Positions 16,029 through 24,546 are shown, counted from the stretch's first letter. The stretch is 64,000 nt of DNA from Hamadaea sp013361475 (GCF_040654195.1 NZ_JBFAHM010000006.1:124001-188000); one strand, 5' to 3'. A program made the numbers and translations. The notes: a model not told the origin generated them from the sequence alone.

Positions 16029-18188
16029 TCAGTACTGCCAGCCGACCGTGGTCGAGCCGGTGCCCGAACACGGGGCGGTGTAACTGTGGTTCGTCCCGTT
16101 CTCCCAGGTCACGGCGCCACCCGAGGTGATCTTCAGGAACTTGAACTGGATCGTCGTGCAAGCGGGCACGCTCGCCGTCACGTACCAGGTCGGATAGTTC
16201 GGCGCGAGCATCGGCCCGATGGCCACCGACTTGTTCGTCGACCAGTTCCCGAGTTCGGAGACGCTACCGCTCAGGTAGATGTTGTCCCCGACGCTGGTCG
16301 GTGAGGCGTTGGTGACCGTGAAGGTCACCGGGACTTGTGCCGCCGACTCGTTGATCACGTCGTAGCCGTTGCTCGTGCCGCCGCTCGTCGTGACGGTCAC
16401 CGAGGCGGTCCCGGCCGCGACGCCGGCGGGGACGGTCGCCTTGATCCGGTTCGCGGTCCAGCTGGTCGTCGACGCGGTGACGCCGCCGACCTTGAGCGTG
16501 CCGCTCGCGCCGAAGCCGCGGCCCTCGACCGTGATGGTGTTCCCGGCCCGGGTCAGCGTCGGCCCGACGCTGCCGATCTGCGGCGTGCTCGGCTCACCCG
16601 GGTGATAGGACCACACGGCCACGTTCCCCGCGTTCAAGGTGAACGCGTTCGCCGGGTTGTTGCCGCCGGATCCGCTGGTGACGGTCAGCGAGCCGCCGCC
16701 GAGCGTACCGGTGAGCTGGTCGGAATAGGTCCCGGCGGGCAGCGCCGTGTTCAGGCCGGTGATGTTGGCCGCTGACGCACCCTTGTTGATCGCCACGAGG
16801 ACGACGTCGTTGTTGAACTTGCGCTCGTAGATGTAGACGTCGTTGTTCATCCACCGCTGTTGGTGGGTGCCCCAGGCCAGCGCCGGGTTCGTCTGGCGCA
16901 GCGCCGACAACTTCTTGACCACCTGGTACGCCGTAGTCGTCTCGCTGAAGCCGGGCATCATCGGCCGGTTCCACGGATCGCCGCCGCCGCTGGTGTCGTT
17001 GTGCAGGTACTGCTCGGTCCCGTAGTAGAGGCACGGCGTACCCCGGACGGTCAGCATGAACGCCAGCGCCTGGTGCAGCAGCGACTGGTTGTTGTTCAGC
17101 GTCAGGAAGCGCGACATGTCGTGGTTGTCGATGAAGGTGATCAGGTTTTCCTTGTACTTGTAGTCCTGACCGGTCTTCGTGATCGCCGCGTCGAGCGCCG
17201 TCATCGAGCCGCCCGAGCCGAACGCGTTGCGCATCGCGATGTTCATGTAGAAGTCGAGCACCGAGATGCCGCTGGTGTTGGCGAACCGGACGTTGTCGGC
17301 GTAGAGCGGATCGGACTGACTGCCCAGGTACCACTCGCCGAACAGGGTCGTGTCCTTGTGGCTCAGCACCGTGTCGGCGAAGGACTTCTGCCAGCCCGCC
17401 GTCATGTGCTTGACCGCGTCCACGCGTACGCCGTCGACCCCGCGGTCCATCCAGTAGTTGGCGTCGGTCTTGAGCAGGTTGTTGACCGTGGCGTTCTGCT
17501 GCTCCAGGTCGGCCAGGTCGGCGAGGTTGAGGTACTGGGTCTGGTAGCGGTCGTCCCAGTTCGTGATGCCGCCGTTGTGGTGGAAGTAGCCGTTCGGGTC
17601 GGAGACGTAGTTGCCGAGGAAGGTGCCGTTGTCGTAGAGCGCGCCCGCCTCGGCGAACGTCGAGTCGGCGGGGTTGGCCGGGCTCGTGTGGTTCGGCGCC
17701 CAGTCCATGATCACCTTGATGCCGTTGCTGTGCGCGGCCGCGATGAGCGCGTCGAACTCGGCGAGCGTGCCGAAGTGCTCCTCGGTCTTCTTGAAGTCGC
17801 GCGCCCAGTAGCCGTGGTAGCCGGCGTTGGCGGTGCCGCCGTAGACCGCCGACTTGTCGATGTTGTCGACGTGCGGCGAGATCCAGATCGAGGTCACCCC
17901 CATGTTCTTCAGGTACGCCAGCTTCGCCTGGATGCCGGCGAAGTCGCCGCCCCAGTAGAGCTTCCAGTTGGCCTTGGTCGAGTCGTACAGCCCGGGGCTC
18001 TTCGTGGGGTTGTTGTTTCCGGTGTTCCCGTCGAAGAACCGGTCGGTGACGATCTGATAGCAGAGGTCTTGTTTGAGGCTCGCCCGGTTGCTCACCGGCG
18101 CGTCGGCCCGGACGGACGTGGCCGGTCCGAGCGCCGCCAGCAACACGCCGGCGCTGAGGACGGCGGTCAGGCGGGATCTCCGCTGCAT
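16029..18188 (-). CDS. secreted CGTase-like alpha-amylase (GH13, TIG, CBM20)
   Basis: A 719-residue secreted protein with a signal peptide at 1 to about 29 (VLLAALGPATSVRA). The GH13 catalytic domain has D257 (GVRVDAVKHM), E285 (LFGEWYLG) and D357 (FIDNHDMSR). An IPT/TIG domain follows (about 525-610) and then a CBM20 starch-binding domain (about 615-719). This ABCDE order is that of cyclodextrin glucanotransferases and maltogenic amylases. The position that carries Tyr/Phe195 in CGTases is N205 here (YFHHNGG), arguing for hydrolysis to short maltodextrins rather than efficient cyclisation. SD GAGGAG precedes the ATG. It follows the marR gene on the same strand. Confidence 0.93.
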   Translation of the reverse strand: MQRRSRLTAVLSAGVLLAALGPATSVRADAPVSNRASLKQDLCYQIVTDRFFDGNTGNNNPTKSPGLYDSTKANWKLYWGGDFAGIQAKLAYLKNMGVTSIWISPHVDNIDKSAVYGGTANAGYHGYWARDFKKTEEHFGTLAEFDALIAAAHSNGIKVIMDWAPNHTSPANPADSTFAEAGALYDNGTFLGNYVSDPNGYFHHNGGITNWDDRYQTQYLNLADLADLEQQNATVNNLLKTDANYWMDRGVDGVRVDAVKHMTAGWQKSFADTVLSHKDTTLFGEWYLGSQSDPLYADNVRFANTSGISVLDFYMNIAMRNAFGSGGSMTALDAAITKTGQDYKYKENLITFIDNHDMSRFLTLNNNQSLLHQALAFMLTVRGTPCLYYGTEQYLHNDTSGGGDPWNRPMMPGFSETTTAYQVVKKLSALRQTNPALAWGTHQQRWMNNDVYIYERKFNNDVVLVAINKGASAANITGLNTALPAGTYSDQLTGTLGGGSLTVTSGSGGNNPANAFTLNAGNVAVWSYHPGEPSTPQIGSVGPTLTRAGNTITVEGRGFGASGTLKVGGVTASTTSWTANRIKATVPAGVAAGTASVTVTTSGGTSNGYDVINESAAQVPVTFTVTNASPTSVGDNIYLSGSVSELGNWSTNKSVAIGPMLAPNYPTWYVTASVPACTTIQFKFLKITSGGAVTWENGTNHSYTAPCSGTGSTTVGWQY

Positions 18189-18244
18189 TGCGGTCTCCTC
18201 TGTGGACGTGCCGCCGGTCCGGAACGGGCCGGCGGCAGACGAAG

Positions 18245-18715
18245 TCAGCGCGGGCGGGTGGAGTCGCTCTGTCCTTCGAGGTTCTTCGCCAGCTGATCGG
18301 CGAGTACGCCGGCCAGCTCCGTCAGCCGGCGCAGGTCTTCCTCCGGCAGCCCGGCGAACCGCAGCCGGTTGGCCGCCGCGTGGTAGACGGACGCGGCCGC
18401 GAGCCGGTCCGCACCCGCGGGCGTGAGGTAGACCTGCACCAGGCGTTGATCGTCGCGATCCGAACCGGTGACCACGAGCCCGGCCTCGGCCAGCCGCTGC
18501 ACCAGTCTCGTCGCGTTGCCCCGGGTGCAGAGCATCAGCTCGGCCAGCCGGGTGATGGTGCGCCCCGTCTCGCGGGCGGGGTCGAGCAGCCGGAGCAGGG
18601 TGAGGTGCGTCGGCGTCAGCCCGATCGAGCGCAGCGCACGCCGGTCGCCGTCGTCGAGCAGGACGTAGATCTGCTGAAGACGGTCGTACAGCTCGCGATG
18701 CGGATCATCAGACAA
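18245..18715 (-). CDS. MarR-family transcriptional regulator
   Basis: The 156-residue protein has the winged helix of MarR regulators: LTPTHLTLLRLL, ITRLAELMLCTRGNATRLVQRLAEAGLV and the wing DRDDQRLVQVYLT. It lies 56 bp upstream of the amylase gene on the same strand and may be co-transcribed with and control it. The palindrome at its own promoter suggests autoregulation. Confidence 0.9.
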   Translation of the reverse strand: MSDDPHRELYDRLQQIYVLLDDGDRRALRSIGLTPTHLTLLRLLDPARETGRTITRLAELMLCTRGNATRLVQRLAEAGLVVTGSDRDDQRLVQVYLTPAGADRLAAASVYHAAANRLRFAGLPEEDLRRLTELAGVLADQLAKNLEGQSDSTRPR

Positions 18716-18733
18716 CGTCGTTCTCCGATGTGT

Positions 18734-18743
18734 TGACTAGTCA
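18734..18743 (-). promoter_or_regulatory. putative MarR operator
   Basis: TGACTAGTCA is a perfect 10-bp dyad 18 bp upstream of the marR start codon, inside GGTGACTAGTCAACAC on the minus strand. The size and position fit a MarR autoregulatory site. Confidence 0.5.
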
Positions 18744-18819
18744 CCAAACTCGTTGCGCCGAGGTTAAGCCGGTCTCCCGACCGTGTCAACGGCTCGGCGA
18801 TGACTGCCGGACCCGCTAC

Positions 18820-18882
18820 CGCTGGATCAGGGTTCTCGTGCGAATCTTCGGCCAAGATTCGACCTGGAACCCTGATCCAGCG
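18820..18882. repeat. 63-bp palindrome family, copy 3
   Basis: It starts with CGCTGGATCAGGGTTCTCG and ends with GGAACCCTGATCCAGCG. The inner arms have several mismatches. It lies 45 bp downstream of the valS stop. Confidence 0.95.
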
Positions 18883-18921
18883 GGGAGGACGGCACGGTCC
18901 AGCGGGAAGGACGGCGCGGGG
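18878..18921. repeat. 2 x 22-bp tandem repeat abutting palindrome copy 3
   Basis: Two 22-bp units, each starting CAGCGGG(G/A)AGGACGGC, run from the last bases of the palindrome to 6 bp before the valS stop codon. The first CAGCG is shared with the palindrome end. Confidence 0.75.
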
Positions 18922-18926
18922 GTGCG

Positions 18927-21410
18927 CTAGAGGGTGACGGAGACGGCGAGCGAGCCGTCGGCGGCATGCAGCGTCAGCGACCCGATCTGGCCGGCGGCCC
19001 GCAGGTCGTCCGCGACGAGCCCCAGCGCCTCAAGGGAGGCGGCCGGACCGGTGACGGCCACGGCCGACGCCGGAGCCCGCTGCGACAGCCGCGCCTCGGA
19101 CTTCGCCCGCCGCACCGCCGCGATCACCTCCGACGCCGCCGTCAACGGGGCGTCCGAACCCCCGCCGGACAGCGTGGGCCAGGCGGCCCGATGGACGGAC
19201 CCCGTACGCCACCAGGACCAGATCTCCTCGGTCACGAACGGCAGGACCGGCGCGAACAGCCGGAGCAGCACGTCGAGGGCGGTTCGCATCGCGACCACGG
19301 CCGACCCGCCGTCCGGCGAGTACGCCCGCGGCTTGGCCAGTTCGAGGTAGTCGTCGCAGAACTCCCAGAAGAAGTGCTCCACAATCGACAGCGCACCCGG
19401 GTAGTCGTACGCCTCGAACGCGGAGGTCGCCGCCGAGACGACGGTTTCCAGGCGCGCGAGCATGGCGAGGTCCAGTGGTGACGTCACCGGAGCGTCCGAC
19501 GACGGGAAGGTGAGCACGAAGCGGGAGGCGTTGAGCAGCTTCACCGCGAGCCGCCGCCCGATGCGCATCTGGCCCGGCGACAGCGCGATGTCCACCCCGG
19601 GACGCCCCGACGCGGCCCAGTAGCGCACCGCGTCCGGCCCGTATTCGTCGATCGCCTCCATCGGGCGCGAGATGGGGCCGTTGCTCTTGGACATCTTGGA
19701 CATGGTGTCGGTGAGCACCCAGCCGGAGATCACGGCGTTCTTCCAGGGCAGCCGGTCGCACTCCAGATGCGACCGCAGCACCGTGGCGAACAGCCAGGTC
19801 CGGATGATCTCGTGGGCCTGCGGGCGCAGGTCCATCGGGAACACCTGGTCCAGCAGGTCACCCGCGGCGATCACGGGCGACAGCGACGAAGTCGCCCAGG
19901 TGTCCATCACGTCCGGATCGGCGGTGAAACCACCCGGCCGGTCGCGCTGCTCCGGGGCGTACCCCTCGGGCGTCTCGGCGCGCGGGTCGACCGGCAGCCG
20001 GCCCTCCGCGGGCAGCAGGGGCTGGTCGTAGCGGGGTTCGCCGTGCTCGTCGAGGGGATACCAGACGGGGATCGGCACACCGAAGTACCGCTGGCGGCTG
20101 ATGAGCCAGTCGCCGGTGAGCCCCCGCACCCACGACTCGTAGCGAGTGCGCATGTGCGGCGGGTACCAGTTCAGCTCCTCGCCCCGGCGCAGCATCTCCT
20201 CCCGCAGACGGTCGTCGCGGCCCCCGTTGGTGATGTACCACTGACGGCTCGTGACGATCTCCAGCGGCAGATCGCCCTTCTCGTAGTACTTCACGGCGTG
20301 CCGCAGCGGCCGCTCGCCGAGTAACAGGCCCGCCTCGCGCAACGTCCGCACGGTCTCGCGCCGCGCGGCCTTCACGGTGAGCCCCGACAGCGGCGCGTAC
20401 CGCTCGGCGTCCACACCAGAGGGTGCGTCCGGCAGCAACCGGCCGTCGCGGCCCACGATCGCGCGGATGGGCAGGTCCAGGTCGCGCCACCAGGTCACGT
20501 CGGTCAGGTCACCGAACGTGCACACCATCACCAGGCCGGTGCCCACCGCCGGGTCCGCGTCCTTGTGCGGCAGCAGCGGCACTTCCGCTTCCCACCAAGG
20601 TGTACGCACAACGCCGCCGAACAGGTCCTGATAGCGCTCGTCGTCCGGGTGCGCCACCAGCGCCACGCAGGCGGGCAGGAGCTCGGGGCGCGTGGTGGCG
20701 ATCGTCAGCGGCCCGGACGGTCCCTCGAAGCGCAGCTCGTAGAAGGTGCTGTCGCTCTCGCGGAACTCCACCTCCGCCTGGGCGACGGCGGTCTGGAAGG
20801 TCACGTCCCAGAGCGTCGGCGCCTCGGCGAGGTACGCCTCACCCCGGCGCACGTTACGCAGGAAGGCGCCCTGTGCGGTGGCCCGGGCGCGGTCGCCGAT
20901 CGTCTGATACGTGAGCGACCAGTCGACGCTGAGCCCGGTGGCTCGCCACACCTCCTCGAAGTGCCGCTCGTCGTACGCCGTGAGTTCCTGGCACAGCTCG
21001 ATGAAGCGCCGCCGGGAGACGGGCGTCTGCTCCTTGCCCTTGGCCGGGTGCTCCAGGGAACCCGGCGTCCGCTCATCGGGGGCGTACGCCAGGGTCGGGT
21101 CGCAGCGCACGCCGAAGACGTTCTGCGCGCGGCGTTCGGTCGGCAGGCCGTTGTCGTCCCAGCCCATCGGGTAGAACACGGCCTTGCCGGTCATGCGGTG
21201 GTATCGGGCGAGCACGTCGGTCTGCGTGAACGAGAAGACGTGCCCCAGATGCAGGGCTCCGCTCACGGTCGGAGGCGGGGTGTCGATGGAGTAGACCTGG
21301 TCGCGCGAGGCCGACCGGTCGAAGCGGTAGGTCTGGTCGGCCGCCCAGCGGGCCGACCACTTCTCCCCCAGTCCGTCCAGACTGGGCTTTTCCGGGATCG
21401 CCTGATGCAT
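18927..21410 (-). CDS. valS: valyl-tRNA synthetase
   Basis: A class I aminoacyl-tRNA synthetase of 827 residues that charges tRNA-Val and edits Thr-tRNA. The HIGH-type motif is LHLGH in PTVSGALHLGHVFSF, and the KMSKS motif is SKMSKSNG. The CP1 editing domain lies between them. The anticodon-binding helical domain and a short C-terminal part follow; the protein is on the short side for the family. The start is placed at ATG 21410 (MHQAIPEKPSL) behind GAAAGG, rather than the in-frame ATG 27 bp upstream. A valine-rich leader peptide lies upstream, implying attenuation by Val-tRNA supply. Confidence 0.95.
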   Translation of the reverse strand: MHQAIPEKPSLDGLGEKWSARWAADQTYRFDRSASRDQVYSIDTPPPTVSGALHLGHVFSFTQTDVLARYHRMTGKAVFYPMGWDDNGLPTERRAQNVFGVRCDPTLAYAPDERTPGSLEHPAKGKEQTPVSRRRFIELCQELTAYDERHFEEVWRATGLSVDWSLTYQTIGDRARATAQGAFLRNVRRGEAYLAEAPTLWDVTFQTAVAQAEVEFRESDSTFYELRFEGPSGPLTIATTRPELLPACVALVAHPDDERYQDLFGGVVRTPWWEAEVPLLPHKDADPAVGTGLVMVCTFGDLTDVTWWRDLDLPIRAIVGRDGRLLPDAPSGVDAERYAPLSGLTVKAARRETVRTLREAGLLLGERPLRHAVKYYEKGDLPLEIVTSRQWYITNGGRDDRLREEMLRRGEELNWYPPHMRTRYESWVRGLTGDWLISRQRYFGVPIPVWYPLDEHGEPRYDQPLLPAEGRLPVDPRAETPEGYAPEQRDRPGGFTADPDVMDTWATSSLSPVIAAGDLLDQVFPMDLRPQAHEIIRTWLFATVLRSHLECDRLPWKNAVISGWVLTDTMSKMSKSNGPISRPMEAIDEYGPDAVRYWAASGRPGVDIALSPGQMRIGRRLAVKLLNASRFVLTFPSSDAPVTSPLDLAMLARLETVVSAATSAFEAYDYPGALSIVEHFFWEFCDDYLELAKPRAYSPDGGSAVVAMRTALDVLLRLFAPVLPFVTEEIWSWWRTGSVHRAAWPTLSGGGSDAPLTAASEVIAAVRRAKSEARLSQRAPASAVAVTGPAASLEALGLVADDLRAAGQIGSLTLHAADGSLAVSVTL

Positions 21411-21472
21411 TCGTGTGCACCTTTCGAGACGCCACACCTGGTGAGGCGGGCTTGATGGAGGGTGAGGAACGA

Positions 21473-21501
21473 ACGGGTCCGGCTGTCAGCCGGCGACCCG
21501 T
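21473..21501 (-). promoter_or_regulatory. hairpin over the valS leader-peptide stop codon
   Basis: On the minus strand ACGGGTC...GACCCGT encloses CGGCT-GAC-AGCCG, giving a 12-bp stem with a 2-nt bulge and 3-nt loop. The leader stop TGA is in it, and the last leader codons form its 5' arm. A ribosome that finishes the leader would melt it, one stalled at the Val codons would let it form. No U-run follows, so control could be by antitermination or by access to the valS SD. Confidence 0.6.
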
Positions 21502-21590
21502 ACTCGACGTACGCGTACGCCGCATACCTCGACGACCGGCCGCGGCAGCGCCAGCGGGGCTCGGTTCATCGGGTTCGCGGTCGTCGCCAC
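21486..21590 (-). CDS. valine-rich leader peptide of valS
   Basis: A 34-codon frame starts at GTG 21590, seven bases from a perfect SD (AGGAGGG on the minus strand, 21595-21601), and ends at TGA 21486. The C-terminal half reads PVVEVCGVRVRRVRV: seven Val codons (GTC and GTA) in 15 positions. It ends 75 bp before the valS start and overlaps a strong hairpin. These are the features of a ribosome-stalling attenuator peptide sensing charged tRNA-Val. It could be chance coding in GC-rich DNA, but the SD quality and valS context argue against it. Confidence 0.7.
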   Translation of the reverse strand: MATTANPMNRAPLALPRPVVEVCGVRVRRVRVAG

Positions 21591-21650
21591 GTCGCCCTCC
21601 TGTCTGAAGGTGTCAGTGCGTTCTACGGTAGCAGTTCGCCACCGATTGAT

Positions 21651-21692
21651 CTTGGCGAGAAATGGCGGACCCGGCGACCATTTCTCGCCAAG
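21651..21692. repeat. second palindrome family (GGCGAGAAATGG), copy 1
   Basis: CTTGGCGAGAAATGG and CCATTTCTCGCCAAG are perfect 15-bp arms around a 12-bp loop. It lies between divergent valS and the gene at 21724. The same core recurs at 38505-38552. Confidence 0.9.
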
Positions 21693-21723
21693 CTCACCGC
21701 CGGAGAGCCGTAGACTGGGTGAT

Positions 21724-22284
21724 ATGTCCGATACGACCCGAGCCAGCCTGCCGGAAGTCGCTCTCGGCAGCGCCGTGCTGGCTGCCGACACGGCTCGCGA
21801 CCTCGTGAAGCGGGCGGCGTCCGCCGGCATCCGCTCGGTGACCGATACCCGGGACGCCGCCCTGGATCAGGTCCAGACGCGGGTGCGCATGGTGGCCCGC
21901 GCGGTCGCTCCCGGGGTCATCGACGAACTGATGCCCTACCTGACCAGTTCCGTGCTGCCCCGGTTCCTGGACGCGGCGCTGCCCCTCATCGAGGCCAAGC
22001 TGCTGCCACGACTGATGGAATCGGCGATGCCGCTCATCGAGGCGCGGATGATGCCTCGCCTGCTCGACGCCGCGATCCCGCTCCTGCGGGACAAGGTCGT
22101 CCCGATCATGATCAAGGACCTGACCGAGAGTGAAGAACTGCGGGAGCTGATCACTGAGCAGAGCCGGGACGTGGTCGCCGACGCGGCCGGGGATCTGCGC
22201 GACAGCACCGCCGCCGCCGACGACCGGGTGGAGATCGGGTTCCGGCGGTTGTTCCACCTCTCGAGCTCCGCCACGGCGAAGTAG
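21724..22284 (+). CDS. conserved hypothetical protein with three 16-residue repeats
   Basis: This 186-residue protein has no signal peptide or transmembrane helix. Residues 78-93, 94-109 and 110-125 are successive repeats of the form (L/M)PR(L/F)(L/M)(D/E)(A/S)A(L/M/I)PL(I/L). They should form amphipathic helices, possibly membrane-surface or oligomerisation elements. The gene starts at ATG 21724 and is 3 bp from the RDD gene, so the two form an operon. Function is not recognised. Confidence 0.7.
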   Translation: MSDTTRASLPEVALGSAVLAADTARDLVKRAASAGIRSVTDTRDAALDQVQTRVRMVARAVAPGVIDELMPYLTSSVLPRFLDAALPLIEAKLLPRLMESAMPLIEARMMPRLLDAAIPLLRDKVVPIMIKDLTESEELRELITEQSRDVVADAAGDLRDSTAAADDRVEIGFRRLFHLSSSATAK

Positions 22285-22287
22285 CCG

Positions 22288-22734
22288 ATGGAGCACCGGG
22301 CGTACGCGGGACTGGTGTCACGGCTGGCCGGCCTGGGCCTGGACGTGCTCATCGCCGCGATCACGGTCGTCGTCGTGGGCCGTGGACTGCCGGAGGTGTG
22401 GCGGCTGGTCGCGGGTACGCCGCCGCAGTGGATGCTCACCGGCTTCGACTGGGCCGCCAACATCACGCCCGCCGTGTACTTCGCCGGATGCTGGATCTTG
22501 ACCGGGGAGACCATCGGCGGCAGCGTCTTCGGCACCGCGGTGCGCCTCGGCGACGGCCGCCGGATCGGCCCGATCCGGGCAGTGCTCCGGGCGGCGGTGG
22601 GCCTGCTGCTCGCCCCGATCTGGTTCGTCGGCCTGGCTACGGTGCTGTTCGACGAACGCCGCCGGTCTTTGCTCGACATGGTGTTCGGCACAGTCGTCCA
22701 GTACGCCGGCCGCCCCGGACGCTCGACCGCCTAA
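22288..22734 (+). CDS. RDD-family membrane protein
   Basis: A 148-residue protein with about three transmembrane helices. The RDD pattern is seen as an N-terminal Arg (AGLVSRLAGLGLDVLI), followed by the second helix and FDERRRSLLDMVFGTVV near the C-terminus. RDD proteins are poorly understood, with some linked to ion or solute transport. It is tightly linked to the repeat protein upstream and precedes a HAD phosphatase. Confidence 0.85.
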   Translation: MEHRAYAGLVSRLAGLGLDVLIAAITVVVVGRGLPEVWRLVAGTPPQWMLTGFDWAANITPAVYFAGCWILTGETIGGSVFGTAVRLGDGRRIGPIRAVLRAAVGLLLAPIWFVGLATVLFDERRRSLLDMVFGTVVQYAGRPGRSTA

Positions 22735-22743
22735 AGTGGCGCC

Positions 22744-23388
22744 GTGGCGAAACCTGAACTGGTCATCTTCGACTGCGACGGCGTACTGGTCGACAGCGAG
22801 CGGATCGCGATCCGGCTCAACATCGAGATGCTGGCCGAGTACGGCCACACCGCCACCGAGGCCGACATCGTCGATCACTTCGTCGGCAAGTCGCTGCCGA
22901 CCATCCAGGAGAAGATCGCCGAATGGCTGGGCCGGCCGGTGCCCGAGTGGCCGGATCTCTGGATGACTCGGATGACCGCCGCTCACGACGCCGAGCTGAC
23001 CGCGGTGGACGGCATCGCCGAGGCGCTGGACCGCATCGACCTGCCGGTCTGCGTGGCGTCCAGCGGCCGGCTGGAGAAGACGCGGCACAGCCTCAAGCTG
23101 ACCGGGCTCAGCCACCACTTCGGGGATCGGCTGTTCAGCTCCACAATGGTCGAGCGGGGCAAACCCTTCCCCGATCTGTTCCTTCACGCGGCGCGTACGC
23201 TCGGCGCCGATCCCGCGAAGTGCGTGGTGGTCGAGGACAGCGAGCCCGGCGTTCACGCGGCCCGCTCAGCGGGCATGCGCTGCTTCGCGTACGCCGCCGG
23301 AGTCACCTCTGGCGAGAAGCTCACCGGAGACGGTACGGTCGTCTTCGATGACATGCGCCGGTTGCCGGAGCTGCTCGCCACGAGCTGA
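22744..23388 (+). CDS. HAD-superfamily phosphatase (beta-phosphoglucomutase/phosphatase-like)
   Basis: A 214-residue cytoplasmic enzyme starting at GTG 22744. The HAD motifs are: I, VIFDCDGVLVDSE with D10 nucleophile and D12; II, VASSGR; III, K in RGKPFPDLF; IV, VVVEDSEPGV. The alpha-helical cap between motifs I and II is of the subclass I type, as in phosphoglycolate or sugar-phosphate phosphatases. The substrate is uncertain; the adjacent LacI/maltose locus hints at sugar phosphates. Confidence 0.9.
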   Translation: MAKPELVIFDCDGVLVDSERIAIRLNIEMLAEYGHTATEADIVDHFVGKSLPTIQEKIAEWLGRPVPEWPDLWMTRMTAAHDAELTAVDGIAEALDRIDLPVCVASSGRLEKTRHSLKLTGLSHHFGDRLFSSTMVERGKPFPDLFLHAARTLGADPAKCVVVEDSEPGVHAARSAGMRCFAYAAGVTSGEKLTGDGTVVFDDMRRLPELLATS

Positions 23389-23407
23389 CGGGAATCCCAC
23401 ACAGACT

Positions 23408-23445
23408 CGTGCAAGTCACTTGCACGCTGATGCACTACGCTTGCA
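23408..23445 (+). promoter_or_regulatory. LacI-type operators upstream of the lacI-family gene
   Basis: CGTGCAAGTCACTTGCACG (23408-23426) is a perfect 19-bp dyad. TGCACTACGCTTGCAC (23430-23445) is a weaker second one ending three bases before the start codon. Both use the TGCAA half-site seen again before the binding-protein gene, so autoregulation by the adjacent regulator is likely. Confidence 0.75.
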
Positions 23446-23448
23446 CTC

Positions 23449-24441
23449 ATGACGCGCAGACTGGCTGAGGTAGCGAAGTACGTCGGAGTCAGCGAGGCCA
23501 CGGTCTCCCGGGTGCTGAACGGCAAGCCCGGGATCTCCGACGCCACGCGCACCGCCGTGCTGACCGCGCTCGACGTGCTGGGATACGAGCGCCCGACCAA
23601 GCTGCGCGGCGAACGAGCCCGCCTGGTGGGACTGGTCCTGCCCGAGCTGGGCAACCCGATCTTCCCGGCGTTCGCCGAGGTGGTGGCGGACGCGTTGGCC
23701 CGACGCTCGTTCACCCCCGTCCTCTGCACCCGTACGCAGCACGGCGTCTCCGAGGGCGACTACGTCGACATGCTGCTCGACCAGCACGTCTCCGGAGTGA
23801 TCTTCGCCGGCGGCAACTACGCCCAGGGCGCGGCCGACCATGAGCACTACCATCGCATCGCCGACCGGGGCCTGCCGGCCGTGCTGGTCAACGCAGCCAT
23901 CGACGGGCTGAAGTTCCCCCGCGTGTCCACTGACGACTCGCACGCGGTGGAGCAGGCGTACCAGCATCTCGTGGCGCTCGGCCACGAGCGGATCGGCCTG
24001 ATCATCGGGCCGGAGGACCACATGCCGTCGCTGCGCAAGCTCACGGCGTGGGGCGGCAAGGCGGCCGAGCCCGACCTCTACGAGCACACCATCTTCTCCC
24101 TGGAAGGCGGGCACGCCGCCGGGACGAGGCTCATGAACCGCGGTGCGACCGCCCTCATCTGCGCCTCCGACGTCCTGGCGCTCGGCGCCATCCGGGCCGT
24201 CCGGCGGCTGGGCCGCAGCGTGCCCAACGACGTCTCGGTGGTCGGCTACGACGACTCGTCCTTCATGACCTGCACCGAGCCGCCGCTGACCACGGTCCGG
24301 CAGCCGATCGAGGCGATGGGACAGGCGGTCGTCGCCCTGCTCATCAACGCGATCGCGGGTAACCCGATCCCGACCGACGAGCTGCTCTTCGAGCCCGAGT
24401 TGGTGGTCCGCGGCTCCACCGGTCCAGCACCCGCCGCCTAG
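23449..24441 (+). CDS. LacI-family regulator of the maltose-type transport locus
   Basis: A 330-residue regulator with an N-terminal LacI helix-turn-helix (RLAEVAKYVGVSEATVSRVLNG, landmarks VSEATVSRVLNGKPGIS) and a periplasmic-binding-protein-like effector domain (VGLVLPELGNPIFPAFAEVV onward; VVGYDDSSFM, TTVRQP). It probably represses the downstream ABC importer and GH13 gene until a malto-oligosaccharide or alpha-glucoside binds. It resembles actinobacterial MalR/AglR regulators, and the TGCAA-type operators fit. Confidence 0.92.
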   Translation: MTRRLAEVAKYVGVSEATVSRVLNGKPGISDATRTAVLTALDVLGYERPTKLRGERARLVGLVLPELGNPIFPAFAEVVADALARRSFTPVLCTRTQHGVSEGDYVDMLLDQHVSGVIFAGGNYAQGAADHEHYHRIADRGLPAVLVNAAIDGLKFPRVSTDDSHAVEQAYQHLVALGHERIGLIIGPEDHMPSLRKLTAWGGKAAEPDLYEHTIFSLEGGHAAGTRLMNRGATALICASDVLALGAIRAVRRLGRSVPNDVSVVGYDDSSFMTCTEPPLTTVRQPIEAMGQAVVALLINAIAGNPIPTDELLFEPELVVRGSTGPAPAA

Positions 24442-24454
24442 CACTTTCTTGCAC

Positions 24455-24485
24455 AGCCCCGTCCGGCGTACGCCCGGGCGGGGCT
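24455..24485 (+). terminator. hairpin terminator after the lacI-family gene
   Basis: AGCCCCGTCCGG and CCGGGCGGGGCT form a 12-bp stem with one G-U pair. TCTTCGTG follows, a poor U-tract. It separates the regulator transcript from the transporter operon. Confidence 0.7.
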
Positions 24486-24546
24486 TCTTCGTGCCCGCAA
24501 AGCAGCAGGTCAGAGGACTTATGCAAGGACTCTTCGCGATCACCGT

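Noticed and set aside
21411..21650. T-box riboswitch upstream of valS
   Set aside because: No recognisable T-box sequence or AG-bulge/specifier arrangement was found on the minus strand; the Val-rich leader peptide explains the region better.
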